Source of the DNA: Phanerochaete sordida
Taxonomy: Eukaryota; Basidiomycota; Agaricomycetes; Polyporales; Phanerochaetaceae
Reading direction: 5' to 3'
Length of the DNA stretch: 64,000 nucleotides
Assembly (NCBI GenBank): GCA_019973155.2
Contig: BPQB01000007.1
Coordinates: forward strand, 310,001-374,000
Shown here: positions 33,701-44,386 of the stretch, piece after piece
Position numbering within the stretch: the stretch's first letter is position 1
Layout of the letters: the number at the start of each line of letters is the position of its first letter
Made by a program: the position numbers and the translations under genes
Notes under the pieces: generated by a model
Databases searched by the model: none
Told to the model about the DNA's origin: nothing
The model's input: the letters and a program-made list of their open reading frames with translations, nothing else

Positions 33701-34258
33701 CGCGAGAGGCGAGTATGAGAAGAGCCTGAGAGCGAGCGCGCTGGCAATATCATCTTTGGAATGAGCTACTTATACACCTTTCCCTAGCACTGCGAAGGCG
33801 GGCTGGCCGTTCCCTCGTCTGTGATGCGGTAAGGCCGTATCGTGAGGGCCGTCGTGTACAGCAAACAGTTAGCCGTGTTGTATCGGAGTAGACGTGAGTA
33901 CTAGGATTGCAGGGAAGTCAGACCAATAGAGCACGAAGCATAAGTGGCACATCCAGTGCGACAGATATCACAGCCCATGACCATCTGACGTGTGCAAGCG
34001 TGGGGGCGCGTACCTTGGTATGTTCTCGAGCTGCTTCAGCACGACAGCGTGCACACGGGCCCTGAGAAACTGGCGTCCTAGGATGAGCAGGGTCCAGCCA
34101 TCAAATCTTCCTCCTCTTCCGCTTAGCCTAGTAGTAGACAGGCCACCTCGACGAATGGTACTCACCTGTAGAGCGAAGCTCGACAACGGCATGCGTTTCG
34201 TAATCAAGAGAACTTCCCTGTAATTAAGTTCATAGGCAGCGATTGATGTATTCCTACA
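33701..34258. repeat. Array spacer 3, homologous to spacer 4 (35411-35987)
   Basis: Noncoding upstream region of copy 3 plus the 3' flank of copy 4. It matches the next spacer along its length with gaps: shared blocks include ggaatgagctacttataca (33758-33776 and 35474-35492), tatcacag (33966-33973; 35691 onwards), gcatccag/catccag-type sequence, and the gacttccct tract before the stop codons. The similarity extends well beyond promoter elements, so it reflects duplication of the whole gene-plus-flank unit. Confidence 0.7.
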
Positions 34259-35410
34259 TCATTCGTTGACCACAGCATCCGGAACCAGAGTTATCCTCGC
34301 CTGCACCTTCCCCGCCCGCAACTCGTCCAACACCTCCAAGCACTGGCTCATCGGGCGACTCGCCACCTTGGGCGTCAGCAGCCCATCCGCGATAGCCTGC
34401 AAGACCTCTGCAAGCTCCGTGCGCGTCCCCCAGAAGCTCGTCTTCAGCGTGAGGTCCTTCGTCATCATGCTCAACGGCCGGTAGGCGAGCTCGTTCGCGC
34501 CCAGCCCGGTGAGGTGGATCGTGCCGCCGGGGCGGATCGCAGCGAAGCACATGTCGAACGTCGCCTGCGTGCCGACGAAGTCGATCGCGACGTCGACGGC
34601 GAGCTTCTCCGCCGCGATGAAGCCGAGCAGGTCCTCTGGGCCCACCACGTCGTCCGCGCCGGCCGCGCGCGCATCGGCGAACGCGGACGCGCGCGTGTCG
34701 CAGCCGACGACGCGCGCCGCGCCGAGCACGCGCTTCGCGATGCCGACGGCGTTCAGCCCGAGCCCGCCGAGGCCGACGCAGAGCACGGTGTGGCCCGCGC
34801 GCACGCCGCAGCACGTCTTGAGCGCGTGGTACGGCGAGAGCGCGGCGTCCGTCGCGGAGCAGACGGCGCCCGGCGGGACGCGCGCGGGGCCCGCAGGCAC
34901 CGGGATCGCGGAGGACGCCTGCACGGCGATGTACTCGGCCCAGGTGCCCTCGAGCCCGAGCCCGTGGAGCCCGTCGGCCATGCGGGTCGTCCCGCAGAGG
35001 TTCTGCAGCCCTGCGGTGCAGGCGGCGCAGGTGGGCAGCGCGCAGGGCTTGGCGCACCAGAGCGCGACGTAGGTTCCGACCGTGAGGCTCGGGTGCGTGG
35101 AGGCTACTGATGAGCCCAGCGCGACGATGGTGCCTGCACTGGCCATCAGCAAGAATGCGGGGGAGCATGGCAACGTCCACTTACCAGCACCTTCGTGGCC
35201 TAGCGTGAATGTGCTTTTCGGGACGGCCTGGTTGAGGGCGCTTCCAGGGTCCAAGATGCCGATGTCTGAGTGACACACGCCAGCGGCGAGGATCTTGACG
35301 AGGACCTGGTCGGCCGCGGGGCTGGGAACGGGTATCCTCTGGGCGACTGGGTTGGGCTCAGAGGGTACATGGCGATAGGCCATCATCGTTTCTGGGATTG
35401 CCGACGACAT
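34259..35410 (-). CDS. Zinc-type (MDR) alcohol dehydrogenase, array copy 4
   Basis: Two exons, 35410-35185 and 35133-34259, join to 366 residues. The 51 nt intron 35134-35184 is a multiple of three without a stop, so the gene looks like one uninterrupted 383-codon frame. Its GTAAGT donor, GCAG acceptor and the position shared with copies 2, 3 and 5 show it is an intron. Sites: GVCHSDIGIL, GHEGAG-TIVALGSSV, CALPTCAACTAGLQNLC, GLGGLGLNAVGIAKR, and VGCDTR. Asp is in the third-ligand position (SATDAALSPYHALK). TATA is about 75 bp upstream (35485-35490). Nearest relative is copy 3. Confidence 0.93.
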   Translation of the reverse strand: MSSAIPETMMAYRHVPSEPNPVAQRIPVPSPAADQVLVKILAAGVCHSDIGILDPGSALNQAVPKSTFTLGHEGAGKWTLPCSPAFLLMASAGTIVALGSSVASTHPSLTVGTYVALWCAKPCALPTCAACTAGLQNLCGTTRMADGLHGLGLEGTWAEYIAVQASSAIPVPAGPARVPPGAVCSATDAALSPYHALKTCCGVRAGHTVLCVGLGGLGLNAVGIAKRVLGAARVVGCDTRASAFADARAAGADDVVGPEDLLGFIAAEKLAVDVAIDFVGTQATFDMCFAAIRPGGTIHLTGLGANELAYRPLSMMTKDLTLKTSFWGTRTELAEVLQAIADGLLTPKVASRPMSQCLEVLDELRAGKVQARITLVPDAVVNE

Positions 35411-35987
35411 TGCGAGAGGCAGGTTTGGGTGGGATGAAGAAAAGAGGGCGAGTGCGCAGGCAACATCGCATTCGGAATGAGCTACTTATACATTTTTCTC
35501 TGAAACTGCCGAGGCGTGCTCACCGCCTCCTCGTCCATGATCCGAAGAAAAAAATTGTATCGTTCAGCCCATCGTGCACAGCGGCTAGCCGAGTTCTATC
35601 GCAGCAGACATGAGCTCGAGTACTGCGGGGAAGTTGAACTGATGTCGGAGAAGCATAGAACCAGAACATCCAGCGGGACAATATCACAGCTCAAATGCAT
35701 GACCACTGACCCGTGCAAGCGTAGGGACACGCAACTTGGTACGTTCTCGTTGAACTGCTTCAGGAATCAGCACAACGTCGTGCACGCGTACCCAGCTGGT
35801 AAACCGGCGTTTTGTGATGATTGTGATGACTAGGGTCTTGCGATCAGATCTTCTACCTCCATCGGGTAGATCGGCCACTTTTGCCGGAAATGACGACCTG
35901 ACTTCAACCGTTCGACAACTGGCGTAGCTACGCTCTAGGAATAAGGAGACTTCCCTATAATAGGGCCGGTATCAATGTATTCTTCAA
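35411..35987. repeat. Array spacer 4, homologous to spacer 3 (33701-34258)
   Basis: Noncoding partner of the spacer 1.7 kb earlier, with the same order of blocks: TATA block, a diverged middle, the tatcacag block, a ttggta-gttctcg block (34014-34028 and 35737-35750), and the acttccct-taat tract next to the stop of the following copy. Substitutions and small indels are frequent, so the duplication is not very recent. Confidence 0.7.
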
Positions 35988-37132
35988 TCACTCATCGACC
36001 AAGGCATCCGGAACCAGAGCTACCCTCGCCTGCACCTTCCCCGCCCGCAAGTTGTCCAACACCTCCACGCACTGGCTCATCGGCCGGCTCGTGACCTTTG
36101 GCTCCAGCAGCCCATCCGCGACCACTTGGAGGACCTCCGCAAGCTCCGCGCGCGTCCCCCAGAAGCTCGTCTTCAGCGTGAGATCCTTCGACATCAGCTT
36201 CAGCGTCCTGTACTCGACCGCGTCTGTGCCGAGCCCGACGATGTGGGCCGTGCCGCCGGGGCGCACCGCTGCGAAGCACGCGTCGAACGTCGTCTGCACG
36301 CCGACAAAGTCGATCGCAATGTCGACGTCGAGGTGCTTCTCCGCGAGGAGCGCGAGGAGCGCGTCGGGGCCCACGGCGTAGTCCGCACCTGCGGCGCGCG
36401 CGTCGTCTTGCGCGGACGCACGCGTGTCGCAGCCGACGACGCACGCGACGCCGAACACGCGCTTCGCGAGCGCGACGGCGTTCACCCCGAGCCCGCCGAG
36501 GCCCATGCAGAGCACGGTGTCGCGCGCGCGCACGCCGCAGCAGGTCTTGAGCGCGTGGTACGGTGTGAGCACCGCGTCCGTCGCGGCGCAGACGACGCGC
36601 GGCGGGACGCGCGCGGGGCTCGCGGGCACGCGCACGGCCGAGCCGGCGTGCAGGACGATGTACTCCGCCCAGGTGCCGTCGAGCCCGAGCCCGTGGATCG
36701 CGCCCGTCGTGAACACGCAGAGGTTGTCGTGCCCCGCGGCGCACGCGGCGCAGGAGTGCTGGGCGCAGGGCTTGCCGGACCAGACGGCGACGTAGTCTCC
36801 GACTTTCAGGTTCGGGTGCGTCGAGGCGACCGCAGAGCCCAGTTCGGCGATGGTGCCTGTACCACTGTTAGTTAGGGTAGGCTCACAAGCACGGGTGGCT
36901 ACCCACCGGCGCCCTCGTGGCCAAGTGTAAATGTACTGCGCGGGACGAAGCCGTTGATGCTGTCTCCAGGGAGGAGTATGCCAATGTCTGAGTGGCACAC
37001 GCCTGCAGCGAGTACTTTGATGAGCACCTCGTCTGCCGCGGGGATAGGAATGGGTATCCTTTGAGCGACCGGGTTCAGCTCATTGGGCACGTAGCGATAC
37101 GCCATCATCGTCTTCGGGTCGGTCTCCGCCAT
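35988..37132 (-). CDS. Zinc-type (MDR) alcohol dehydrogenase, array copy 5
   Basis: Two exons, 37132-36907 and 36856-35988, around a 50 nt intron, join to 364 residues. Sites: GVCHSDIGIL, GHEGAG-TIAELGSAVAST, CAQHSCAACAAGHDNLC, GLGGLGVNAVALAKR, and VGCDTR. Asp is in the third-ligand position (AATDAVLTPYHALK). The end, VQARVALVPDALVDE, resembles that of copy 4. A TATA element (tttataaa, minus strand) lies at 37208-37216, about 75 bp upstream. This is the promoter-side end of the array; everything further right is unrelated. Confidence 0.92.
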
Positions 37133-38973
37133 AATTGGAGGCTGTTAGGGTTGTGAGTGCGGGAAGGGTGCAGATGTGCAGAGGACAGTCATGCCCTTCA
37201 ACTGGCCTATTTATAAAAGATGTTTTATCATGCGTACCGTACCATCGCACCGCAGGGCCACATCGTACCCTGAAGCCGGTCATCACTCATTAGGTCGGCC
37301 AGGGACGATAGGCTGGTGTTACTGCCACCGAAGCATGGAAGCATGGCTGCAGGATATGACATTTTTGCTTCGAGTGCCTATACACCGCAACTTCTGTATA
37401 GTGATCAGAACGGCTCATGACCAGATTTCGCGTCCAAGCGTGAGTATACGTACGTTGTTGCGGTTCCAAGCGGCCTCAACCTCACGTCGTGACTGGGGCT
37501 CATCAAGGATCCTGATGGAAAAGTCAAGCAGACGATAAGCCGTGCGATTTTTGGTGCACACGCGTGTGGGGTGAGGGCGATGAGGAGGATGAGAGGTGGA
37601 AATGTGTCTAGAAATTCAAGACCCTAGATCGAAGCCCGGCGAGCGAGCGAAGTTCTCTGTCCTGTGCCGGGAACAGGTCAGAACGACTGACATTGTCCGA
37701 CTGAAGGCTTCTAGTGCACGGCTCTGGCTGTCAGTGTCAATGACGACAGAAAGTGCATCAAACAGCGCTGTAGGGCTGGCGACGCACCTTCGGCTCGGGG
37801 CTTCATGATATTCCTGTGGCCGATGCACCGATGTGGGCAAGCACGCACTACTATGATTCGAACCTTTGGGCCTAGCGCGATAAACCTACATCGTCGACAA
37901 GATAGGGCAGAGTGAGTGATATATATTCACAGGGCTTACTAGGTGGTAAGTGATAGCTATGTGCGTGCTATTTCTTTGAACTTACAAACGGTGTTACGCG
38001 ACGGCGAAAGCGTGGCGTGGCTCCCAATGGCGAGGTATCCCGAGCGTATATGATGCATCAAGGGCCTGCAGTATCACGGGCAGGGCGATCGCCTCGGCTC
38101 AGAATGCTCGCTTTGGCCGGCAGCACGAAGCGGGGCGCGGAGAAATGGCCGGCGCCTTAGCAAGGAAAGAAGGCGGAAGCAAACTTGGTCGAAATGTGAG
38201 TCGTCTTCTTGTACGTCATGATTGTCGCAACTCTAATCGCAGGCTACCGCACATAACCCGAATGCACGCAGCTAGAGCTGCAGGAGCTGAAGACGGCGAC
38301 ATGGGCGGAGGTATGTGCGTAATGCAAGGACGCGTGTCATGCTCACTTGAGACCCGGGTTTCCGAGTGGACGTGGGATTTGCGCAGCCCGGTATGTTCGC
38401 ATGATGCGGCCGCAAAGCTTTGGCTGAGCTTCCGTCCTGGGCTGAGTAGCCAACAGGCACGACCGGTGCAAGGAGCCCGGTTTGGTGCGACGGTAATGCT
38501 CTGGAGTCTGGACTAACTGTGCGGGGCGGATGACAGTCCGTCGGAGCCAATGCGGGTCCCGGCGGAGTGCAAGGTTTGTGGTTCAGGGCAGTCGCGCAGA
38601 GGGCTGCCACACGCGCGGGAAGACTTTGAGAGCGGACCAGAGTATACAGGCTCATGCAGGCCGTTGCTAGTGTAGACATTTGGCAGCGTCCTTGTGGTCG
38701 TGTGAGGCAGACGTGCTGGTCGTCGATGTTGCGGAAGCTGACTGGGCGGCGTGCGGGGTACCGGTAAGCCAGGCCGGGACGCTCCGGGACGGCGCCGGCG
38801 GCAAAATTGACCGAAAGGCTCCAGCGGGGATTGGCTGGAGCCCCGATGCCGGTGTCCAGTCGTGTGCGTGCGCCGGCGGGCCTTTCTTCACTTCTTACCA
38901 CCCAACCTTCACGACCCCATATATCCTCTGTACACTACTCGCCCTCTTTTCCTCTCTGAAAAGTTAATTCCCC
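37133..38973. other. Long gene-poor gap right of the ADH array
   Basis: About 1.8 kb. The left end holds the copy 5 promoter. A weakly similar block to the array spacers (catgaccagatttcgcgtccaagcg near 37418) may be an older duplicate. The right end is a pyrimidine-rich promoter with tatatcctc near 38921 and an inverted CCAAT (attgg) near 38829, leading to the Ups2-like gene. Open frames in the middle (such as 38145-38516 + and 38272-38901 -) have no family resemblance and I do not call them. Confidence 0.5.
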
Positions 38974-39643
38974 ATGCATTACTTCTCTCAGAACTTCAAC
39001 TACGAGTGCGTACCGCCCCCCAGCTGTCCTATGGCCCTTGCACGAGATGCTCACACGAACGTTTTGCGCTTCACAGCCACCCATGGGCTCACGTCGTCAT
39101 CGGAATGTGGCACAAGTATCCCAACCCACACTGCAGCCACGTACTTTCCATCGACGTCGTCGACCGCTCGGTAGACCCAAAAACCGGAATCATCAGGACA
39201 GAGCGGATATTGGGTTGTAAGCAGAAGGCTCCGATATGGATTGTCAAGGTGCGTCATGCGCTTTCTGCCCCCGGCTTTGCAGATCCTGACCAGCAAATGC
39301 GCCCTTCCAGCTTTTCGGCGGCTCAGAGGACGCTTTCGTGCGCGAGATCTCGTTCGTCGACCCCGCAACGCAGACGGCGACGATCACGTCCGTGAACCTC
39401 TCGCTCTCGCAGTTCGCGACGTGCTACGAGAACATCCGCTACTCGCCCGCGCCCGGCGGGCGCACGGCCTTCACGCAGACGGCCGAGATCCAGGCCCGTG
39501 TCGCGCTCTGGCGCAGCGCCGCCGACCGCCTCGAGAACTGGCTCGTGCAGCGCTTCGAGCAGAACGCGCACCTCGGCAAGCTCGGCTTCTCGGACGTCCT
39601 CAGGAACATGTGGGAGAACAAGCAGCAGCAGCTGCAGGCATAA
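38974..39643 (+). CDS. PRELI/MSF1 protein, Ups2/Slowmo (PRELID3) type
   Basis: Mitochondrial intermembrane-space lipid-transfer protein; yeast Ups2 with Mdm35 moves phosphatidylserine for PE synthesis. Three exons give about 185 residues: MHYFSQNFNYDHPWAHVVIG, MWHKYPNPHCSHVLSIDVVD, RSVDPKTGIIRTERILGCKQ, then KAPIWIVKLFGGSEDAFVRE and SVNLSLSQFATCYENIRYSP, ending in a helix (VLRNMWENKQQQLQA). The first intron starts in the eleventh codon, the second after IWIVK. HPW near the N-terminus, RYPNP/KYPNP, and the missing SWIIE block place it with Ups2 rather than Ups1; this comparison is from memory. A Ups1-type paralogue lies 4.7 kb away at 44387-45183. Confidence 0.88.
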
Positions 39644-40194
39644 CGCTCTTCGGCGCCCGCCCCGTCGCGACGCCTCCCGCTCGGGCGGTGTCGCAGTGCC
39701 CCCCTGCGCCGCATGCGGACAGACTCATACACTGGTGACGCTTCATTAGAGACTATCATTATTACTTAGAATCACCCCCAAAAGCGTCCCCCGCCGACGT
39801 AGCCTGCCGAGTCTGGATCTATCACTGTACTACCCGCATATTCATCTCTAGCAACATGACTCTTACATCGATGTGTCGGTCCTAATGCTGTATTCTGTAC
39901 ATGGCTGGTCGTCCGAGCACCTCTTTCACCTGGGTTTCACGCTTTACCCCCTACTCCGTACGGTTTCTCTCTAGTATTGACATCATCTCATCGTTTTCTG
40001 CGCCCCTGCAGGTCTGCCTGCTGAGCTGCGCTCTCACGTCCTCAACCGAGCACACAGGTGGGCGGCTAAACACTTTGACACCTCGGCCCGCTCAGATTTC
40101 GCGAAGTAATGCCACAACTGAATCCATAAATTACACGAAGTCCATGAGCCGGGGTATATAGACAATGGAGATGCAAATCATCGAAGAAAAGTGT
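39644..40194. other. Convergent intergenic region, Ups2-like / RIC1 3' flanks
   Basis: About 550 bases between converging genes. AT-rich stretches near 39750 and 40110 are probable 3' ends. No gene or RNA is recognised. Confidence 0.5.
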
Positions 40195-43100
40195 TCAGGA
40201 AGCTGCCTCGCTCTTCTCGCCAGCAGTCTCCACGATGCCCGCTTCCTCGACCGCGACACGCAGCGCGGCGCCCGAGTCGTCGATCGAGCGCAGGAAGCGC
40301 AAGATGTCGCGACAGAGCCCAAACTCCTTCGCGGCGACCGCGGCGCGGAGCAGGCGCACGGCGTCGCGCTGCCCGTCCGCGAGCTGCTCGAGCGCGTGCA
40401 GCACGAGCAGGTAGCTCGCCGCGGTCTTGAGGCGCTTGCCCGCGAGGCACGTCTCGAAGAGGCTGCGCGGGCTCCCGACCGCCGCGAAGAGCCGCGGCCA
40501 GCGCGTCACCTCCGTCTTGCGCGCGCAGCCGACGACGACGTCGAGCGAGACCCCGAAGTGGTCGAGGAACTCGATCGTGTGCGCGAGCACGCTCGTATCG
40601 GGCTCCGCGCTGTCGGGACCCGGCTCGGCGGGGGACTCGGCGGAGGCTTCGGTGTCGGTGCCGTGCTCGGCGTGGTCCTCCTCGACGATCGTGTGCAGGA
40701 GCATCTCGAGCGCGTGTGCAAAAAAGACGAGGTGCTGATAATGCTGTGCGAAGGTGACTGCCTCCCGCAGCTGATCGCTCTCCAGGTGATGGCGCAGGAT
40801 GTGCTGCAGGAACAAGTGGGTCTACGACGTGCTGTGAGTAAGGCCGTCGGACGAGCAGCTCGCCAGAGCTTACGCTGGTGACATGGCGGAACATCACAAA
40901 CGGCAGGTTCGCCCGCGTAGCCGCCTCGTGCTCGACGCCGATGACGATGCCCTTGTCCATCAACACCGCTGCGCCGCGCATCAGCACCCCTCATCCCGCA
41001 CTCGCAGAACTGCAACACTCACAAAGCGGATAGAAGTCCAGCGGCACACTCACGCTCTCTTTCACGCTTTGCGGCTGACTCTGCTCGTCCGTGGCAGGCG
41101 CAGCTTCGATTGCTAGCGCGTTCAGCCAAACGCGGATCGCGCGGCCGTCGTAGCCCCAGAGCGAGTTCTCGAGGGTGCCGATGCCCTGCAGATGGATCCA
41201 GCAGAACTCGATGCGGTCCGCAAGGATCTGCATGTCGTAGGTGACCTCCTGGTTTGCGGACTTGCGTGGGCGTAGGAGCACGAGACGTCCGCCCACGATC
41301 ATGAGCACCGTTGCGACCGAGAGATCATCCATGGGATCTCCAAGCTCTATGACAATTCTGAGCGATGTGTCCTGGCGAAGGATCTGGTGAACTCACGTTT
41401 CTGCGCACTCGGAATCATCCAACTCAGCACTCGTACGGCACTGGGCGCTGCGATGACACCCTCAAAACTGATGCTCCCACAGAGATGTAGCTTGATGGTC
41501 TCCTGCGTCGGTATGATCAGGTAATGGTGCAGTGTGTTGTCCGCAGTGTACACGAGCAAGGAGTTGTCCACAAGGGACATGATGACCACCGGCGACGAGA
41601 GCACTTCGCGGTACAAGACGTTCTGGTTGCTCAGATCGAGGTCCCGAGAGTAAAGCCGGATCTGCACAGACAGTCAGTGGGCCTGCGGGGGCATTGCCAC
41701 GAGAGACGTACCTGATAAGTCTTTGACAACTCCACCGCGGCGACTAGTACATGGTGGAACCACAGCAGCCCTCCGCGGACCGCAAATGCCTGCTCCTGGA
41801 TCTCGTCCGCGAACATCTTCCAGCGGCCCGACGTCGAGCTGTAATGCACGAGTCCACGCCGGCCAGCAATGGCGACAAGCCTGCCATCGGTGCTGATAGC
41901 AGAGTACCGAATGGGCCAGTTCGTCGAGAGGTAGCTCTGCGGGACCTTGATGCGCTGCCAGACGTCCGACTCGGGATTGATGACACTCATGTCGGGCTGG
42001 TCTGCGCCGCGGTAGACGAGCACCCGGTCGTCCATTTGAAGAAAGGCGTATTGGGTGTTGTCCTGCTACAGATTAGATGGCAGCTTCACGATGATAACAT
42101 TTCACTGACCGGTGCATGCTGAGCTGTGGTCGCGCTCTTAGCAAACGGAACAACGAACAGCTCTCCGTCGGGGGCTATCAGACCTGTCAGCGTCTGCGGG
42201 GTACAACGCTGATCGGTGGCTTACAATTCGGTGCAGACTGAGCCAGCATGACCAGCTCAAAGTTTCCTGGCCCCCAAAACTGACCAGCAACTGTCAATTC
42301 GCCGCGGAGTTGACATTCGACGGCAAGCTCACCAGGTCACGAACGCCGTACATGAATGCGTCCAGGAATCTGCAGGCCGTCGGCCTCAGATGTGATTCAA
42401 TATATGCGCTGCAATGACTTACCTTTCCTCGTCCACCTCATATTCCACGCCGAACGCCCACGCAAGACACCTTCCCCCGACACTCCAGATAGCCCAGCCA
42501 CATTCCCAGCCCACAGCTAGCACGTAACCGTCCGAACTCCACTCCATGGACGTGACGGCACCCGTCTTCTTGTTATACAGGTCCGGTATCTGCAACGTCT
42601 GCGCCGGCGGCTGCGCGCCCTCGTACGACGGCAGGTTCGCGAGCTCCACCCCGCCCCTGCACAGCAATCAGCGTGCTTCCCTGGATCGACACAGGCGCGC
42701 GTACCCGTGCATGCCAATCGCGACGACCGAGAACTTCGTGTTGATCGCGACCGCGACGGCCCGTCGTGGCTCCTCCCAGTGGTACTTGTCGCCATCGGGA
42801 CCGTCAGGACGAATCTGCTTGCGTTTCTGCACCCATTTCGGCGGCTCGACGTCGTGAATACACGTCCCTTGCCACACAGGCCCTGACTGCGTGCTCTCGG
42901 CGGGGCGCCGTGTTCGGTCTGCGCGTGGGTCCTATGTGTATTGTGAGTAGTCGACGGCATGGAGAACAGTGGGCAGCCTACCCTCGGGATGCTCTTCGTC
43001 TCGTCGACAGAAGGCCGTTCCGTACCCTCGTGGAGCTGCACGAGGTACGCTCTGCCGTCAGACGTAAGCCACGTCTCGACGCCGCTCTGGCGCGGGTGCA

Positions 43101-43982
43101 GGATCTTCGTCACAGTCACTGAAAGAAAAGTGGATAAGCCGTGATGAGGCTAATTCTCTAGCTTCAGCGCGGCTTACCGTGATCGTCCTTGAGCCATGGC
43201 AGGCCGTCCTCGCTGAGGACCCAGGTGTCGTAGAACGGCTGTTCGGCGTGCTCGGCGTCGCTCGCGGCGTCGTCGTGCACGCTCGGCCAAGGGATGCGCT
43301 GCACGGAGGGCGGGCTCTGCGTCGAGAAGAGCACGTAGTCCTTGCGCGGCGAGACACTGACACGCTGGCCATCAGATCTCGCACGCAGAAAAACCGCTCA
43401 AGGCGCACACCTCAGGAGATGCCCCTCGATGCGGATGACGCCCTCAAAGTGCAGCGTGAGCGCGGGTATCGGGAGCGCCTCGCCGGGGCCGGCCAGGAAG
43501 TTGCGGCGGAGGCCCTGCGCGAGCGCAGGCGGCGCATACGCCTCGTTCTGCCCGTGGACGGCGACGGTGACGAGCACGAGGAACGAGTGTGTCGTCTGCC
43601 GGCGGCGCGCGTCAGCGGACCGCGGCGCAGCGGAAGGGCGGGGCGCGCACCTGGATGACGATCTTCGTGCCGTCCGGCGACCACTCCGCGGACGTATTCG
43701 CGCCGTGCTCTTCGAGAGACGTGTCCGTGCGCGCGAGGTGCGCCAGCACAGCGCTGGGCTGGCGGGGGCGTCACAGAGGCTGCGTCAACCTTCGCGCGAC
43801 AGCGATGCATGCGGGCAGACGTGGCGACGCACCCGGAGTCGCCAGACCGAGAGACTGTTCCTTGTCAGAGCGCAGAAGAGCGTTTTGCGCGGGCTCGCGG
43901 TCAGCGCGATGACCTGTTCGTGCGGGACCGGCAGCGGGGGCGCCGAGGAGAGCTGCCGGGCAGCTGACGTAGGGAAGTACAT
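40195..43982 (-). CDS. RIC1: RIC1, subunit of the Ric1-Rgp1 Rab GEF
   Basis: With Rgp1, Ric1 activates the Golgi Rab Ypt6/Rab6 for endosome-to-Golgi retrieval. The start MYFPTSAARQLSSAPPLPVP with VIALTASPRKTLFCALTRNS and LSVWRLR is the family signature. Intron removal gives PSAVLAHLARTDTSLEEHG and ANTSAEWSPDGTKIVIQ, continuing the WD40-like N-terminal half. Later blocks: AVTSMEWSSDGYVLAVGWEC with GWAIWSVGGRCLAWAFG, and NSLLVYTADNTLHHYLI. The C-terminal RIC1 domain is clear: AVTFAQHYQHLVFFAHALEM with LLHTIVEEDH, TIEFLDHFGVSLDVVVGCAR and RLFAAVGSPRSLFETCLAGK. Stop TGA at 40195-40197. About twelve introns, and exon edges in the middle are approximate. Length near 1,050-1,100 residues fits the family. 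Confidence 0.9.
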
Positions 43983-44386
43983 GGTGGCTGTTCAAGCTCA
44001 AGTCGTCTGGTAGGCTCGTGCAGGGTTAGAGGGTCGACATGAAGAGCAGCGTAGCGGGCTCTCAGAGGACACGCATACACGAACAGATGGTGGTATGAGA
44101 ACAAGGCCATTGGCCAGACGCGGCACGCGGAAGACGAGATCACACGCGTCACGGCTCAAATTCGCGCGAGTGGTGAGCAAGCAATGTTCGACGTTTGCGA
44201 CTACAAGTACATGGCTGATGATGTGGAAATGCAACTGTGACAACACGGGTGGCGACTACCTAAGAAACTTGCGACAAAGAAAGCCTCGAAAGAAAGAATA
44301 CACGTACACTAGTCCCTGCGTACAAACTTACTGTACGAGACGCAGAGCATGATTAGGACCCTATTTTGTTTTCTGGTGACGTAGAT
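43983..44386. other. RIC1 upstream region / Ups1-like 3' flank
   Basis: About 400 bases between two minus-strand genes. It holds the RIC1 promoter; no TATA box is obvious and no gene is seen. Confidence 0.45.

Noticed and set aside
37845..37870. tRNA-like T-loop (ggttcgaat on the minus strand)
   Set aside because: The flanking T-stem bases do not pair and no acceptor or anticodon arm is found.
38145..38901. Possible gene(s) in the 1.8 kb gap right of the ADH array
   Set aside because: Frames on opposite strands overlap, with no homology, no convincing introns and low-complexity composition.
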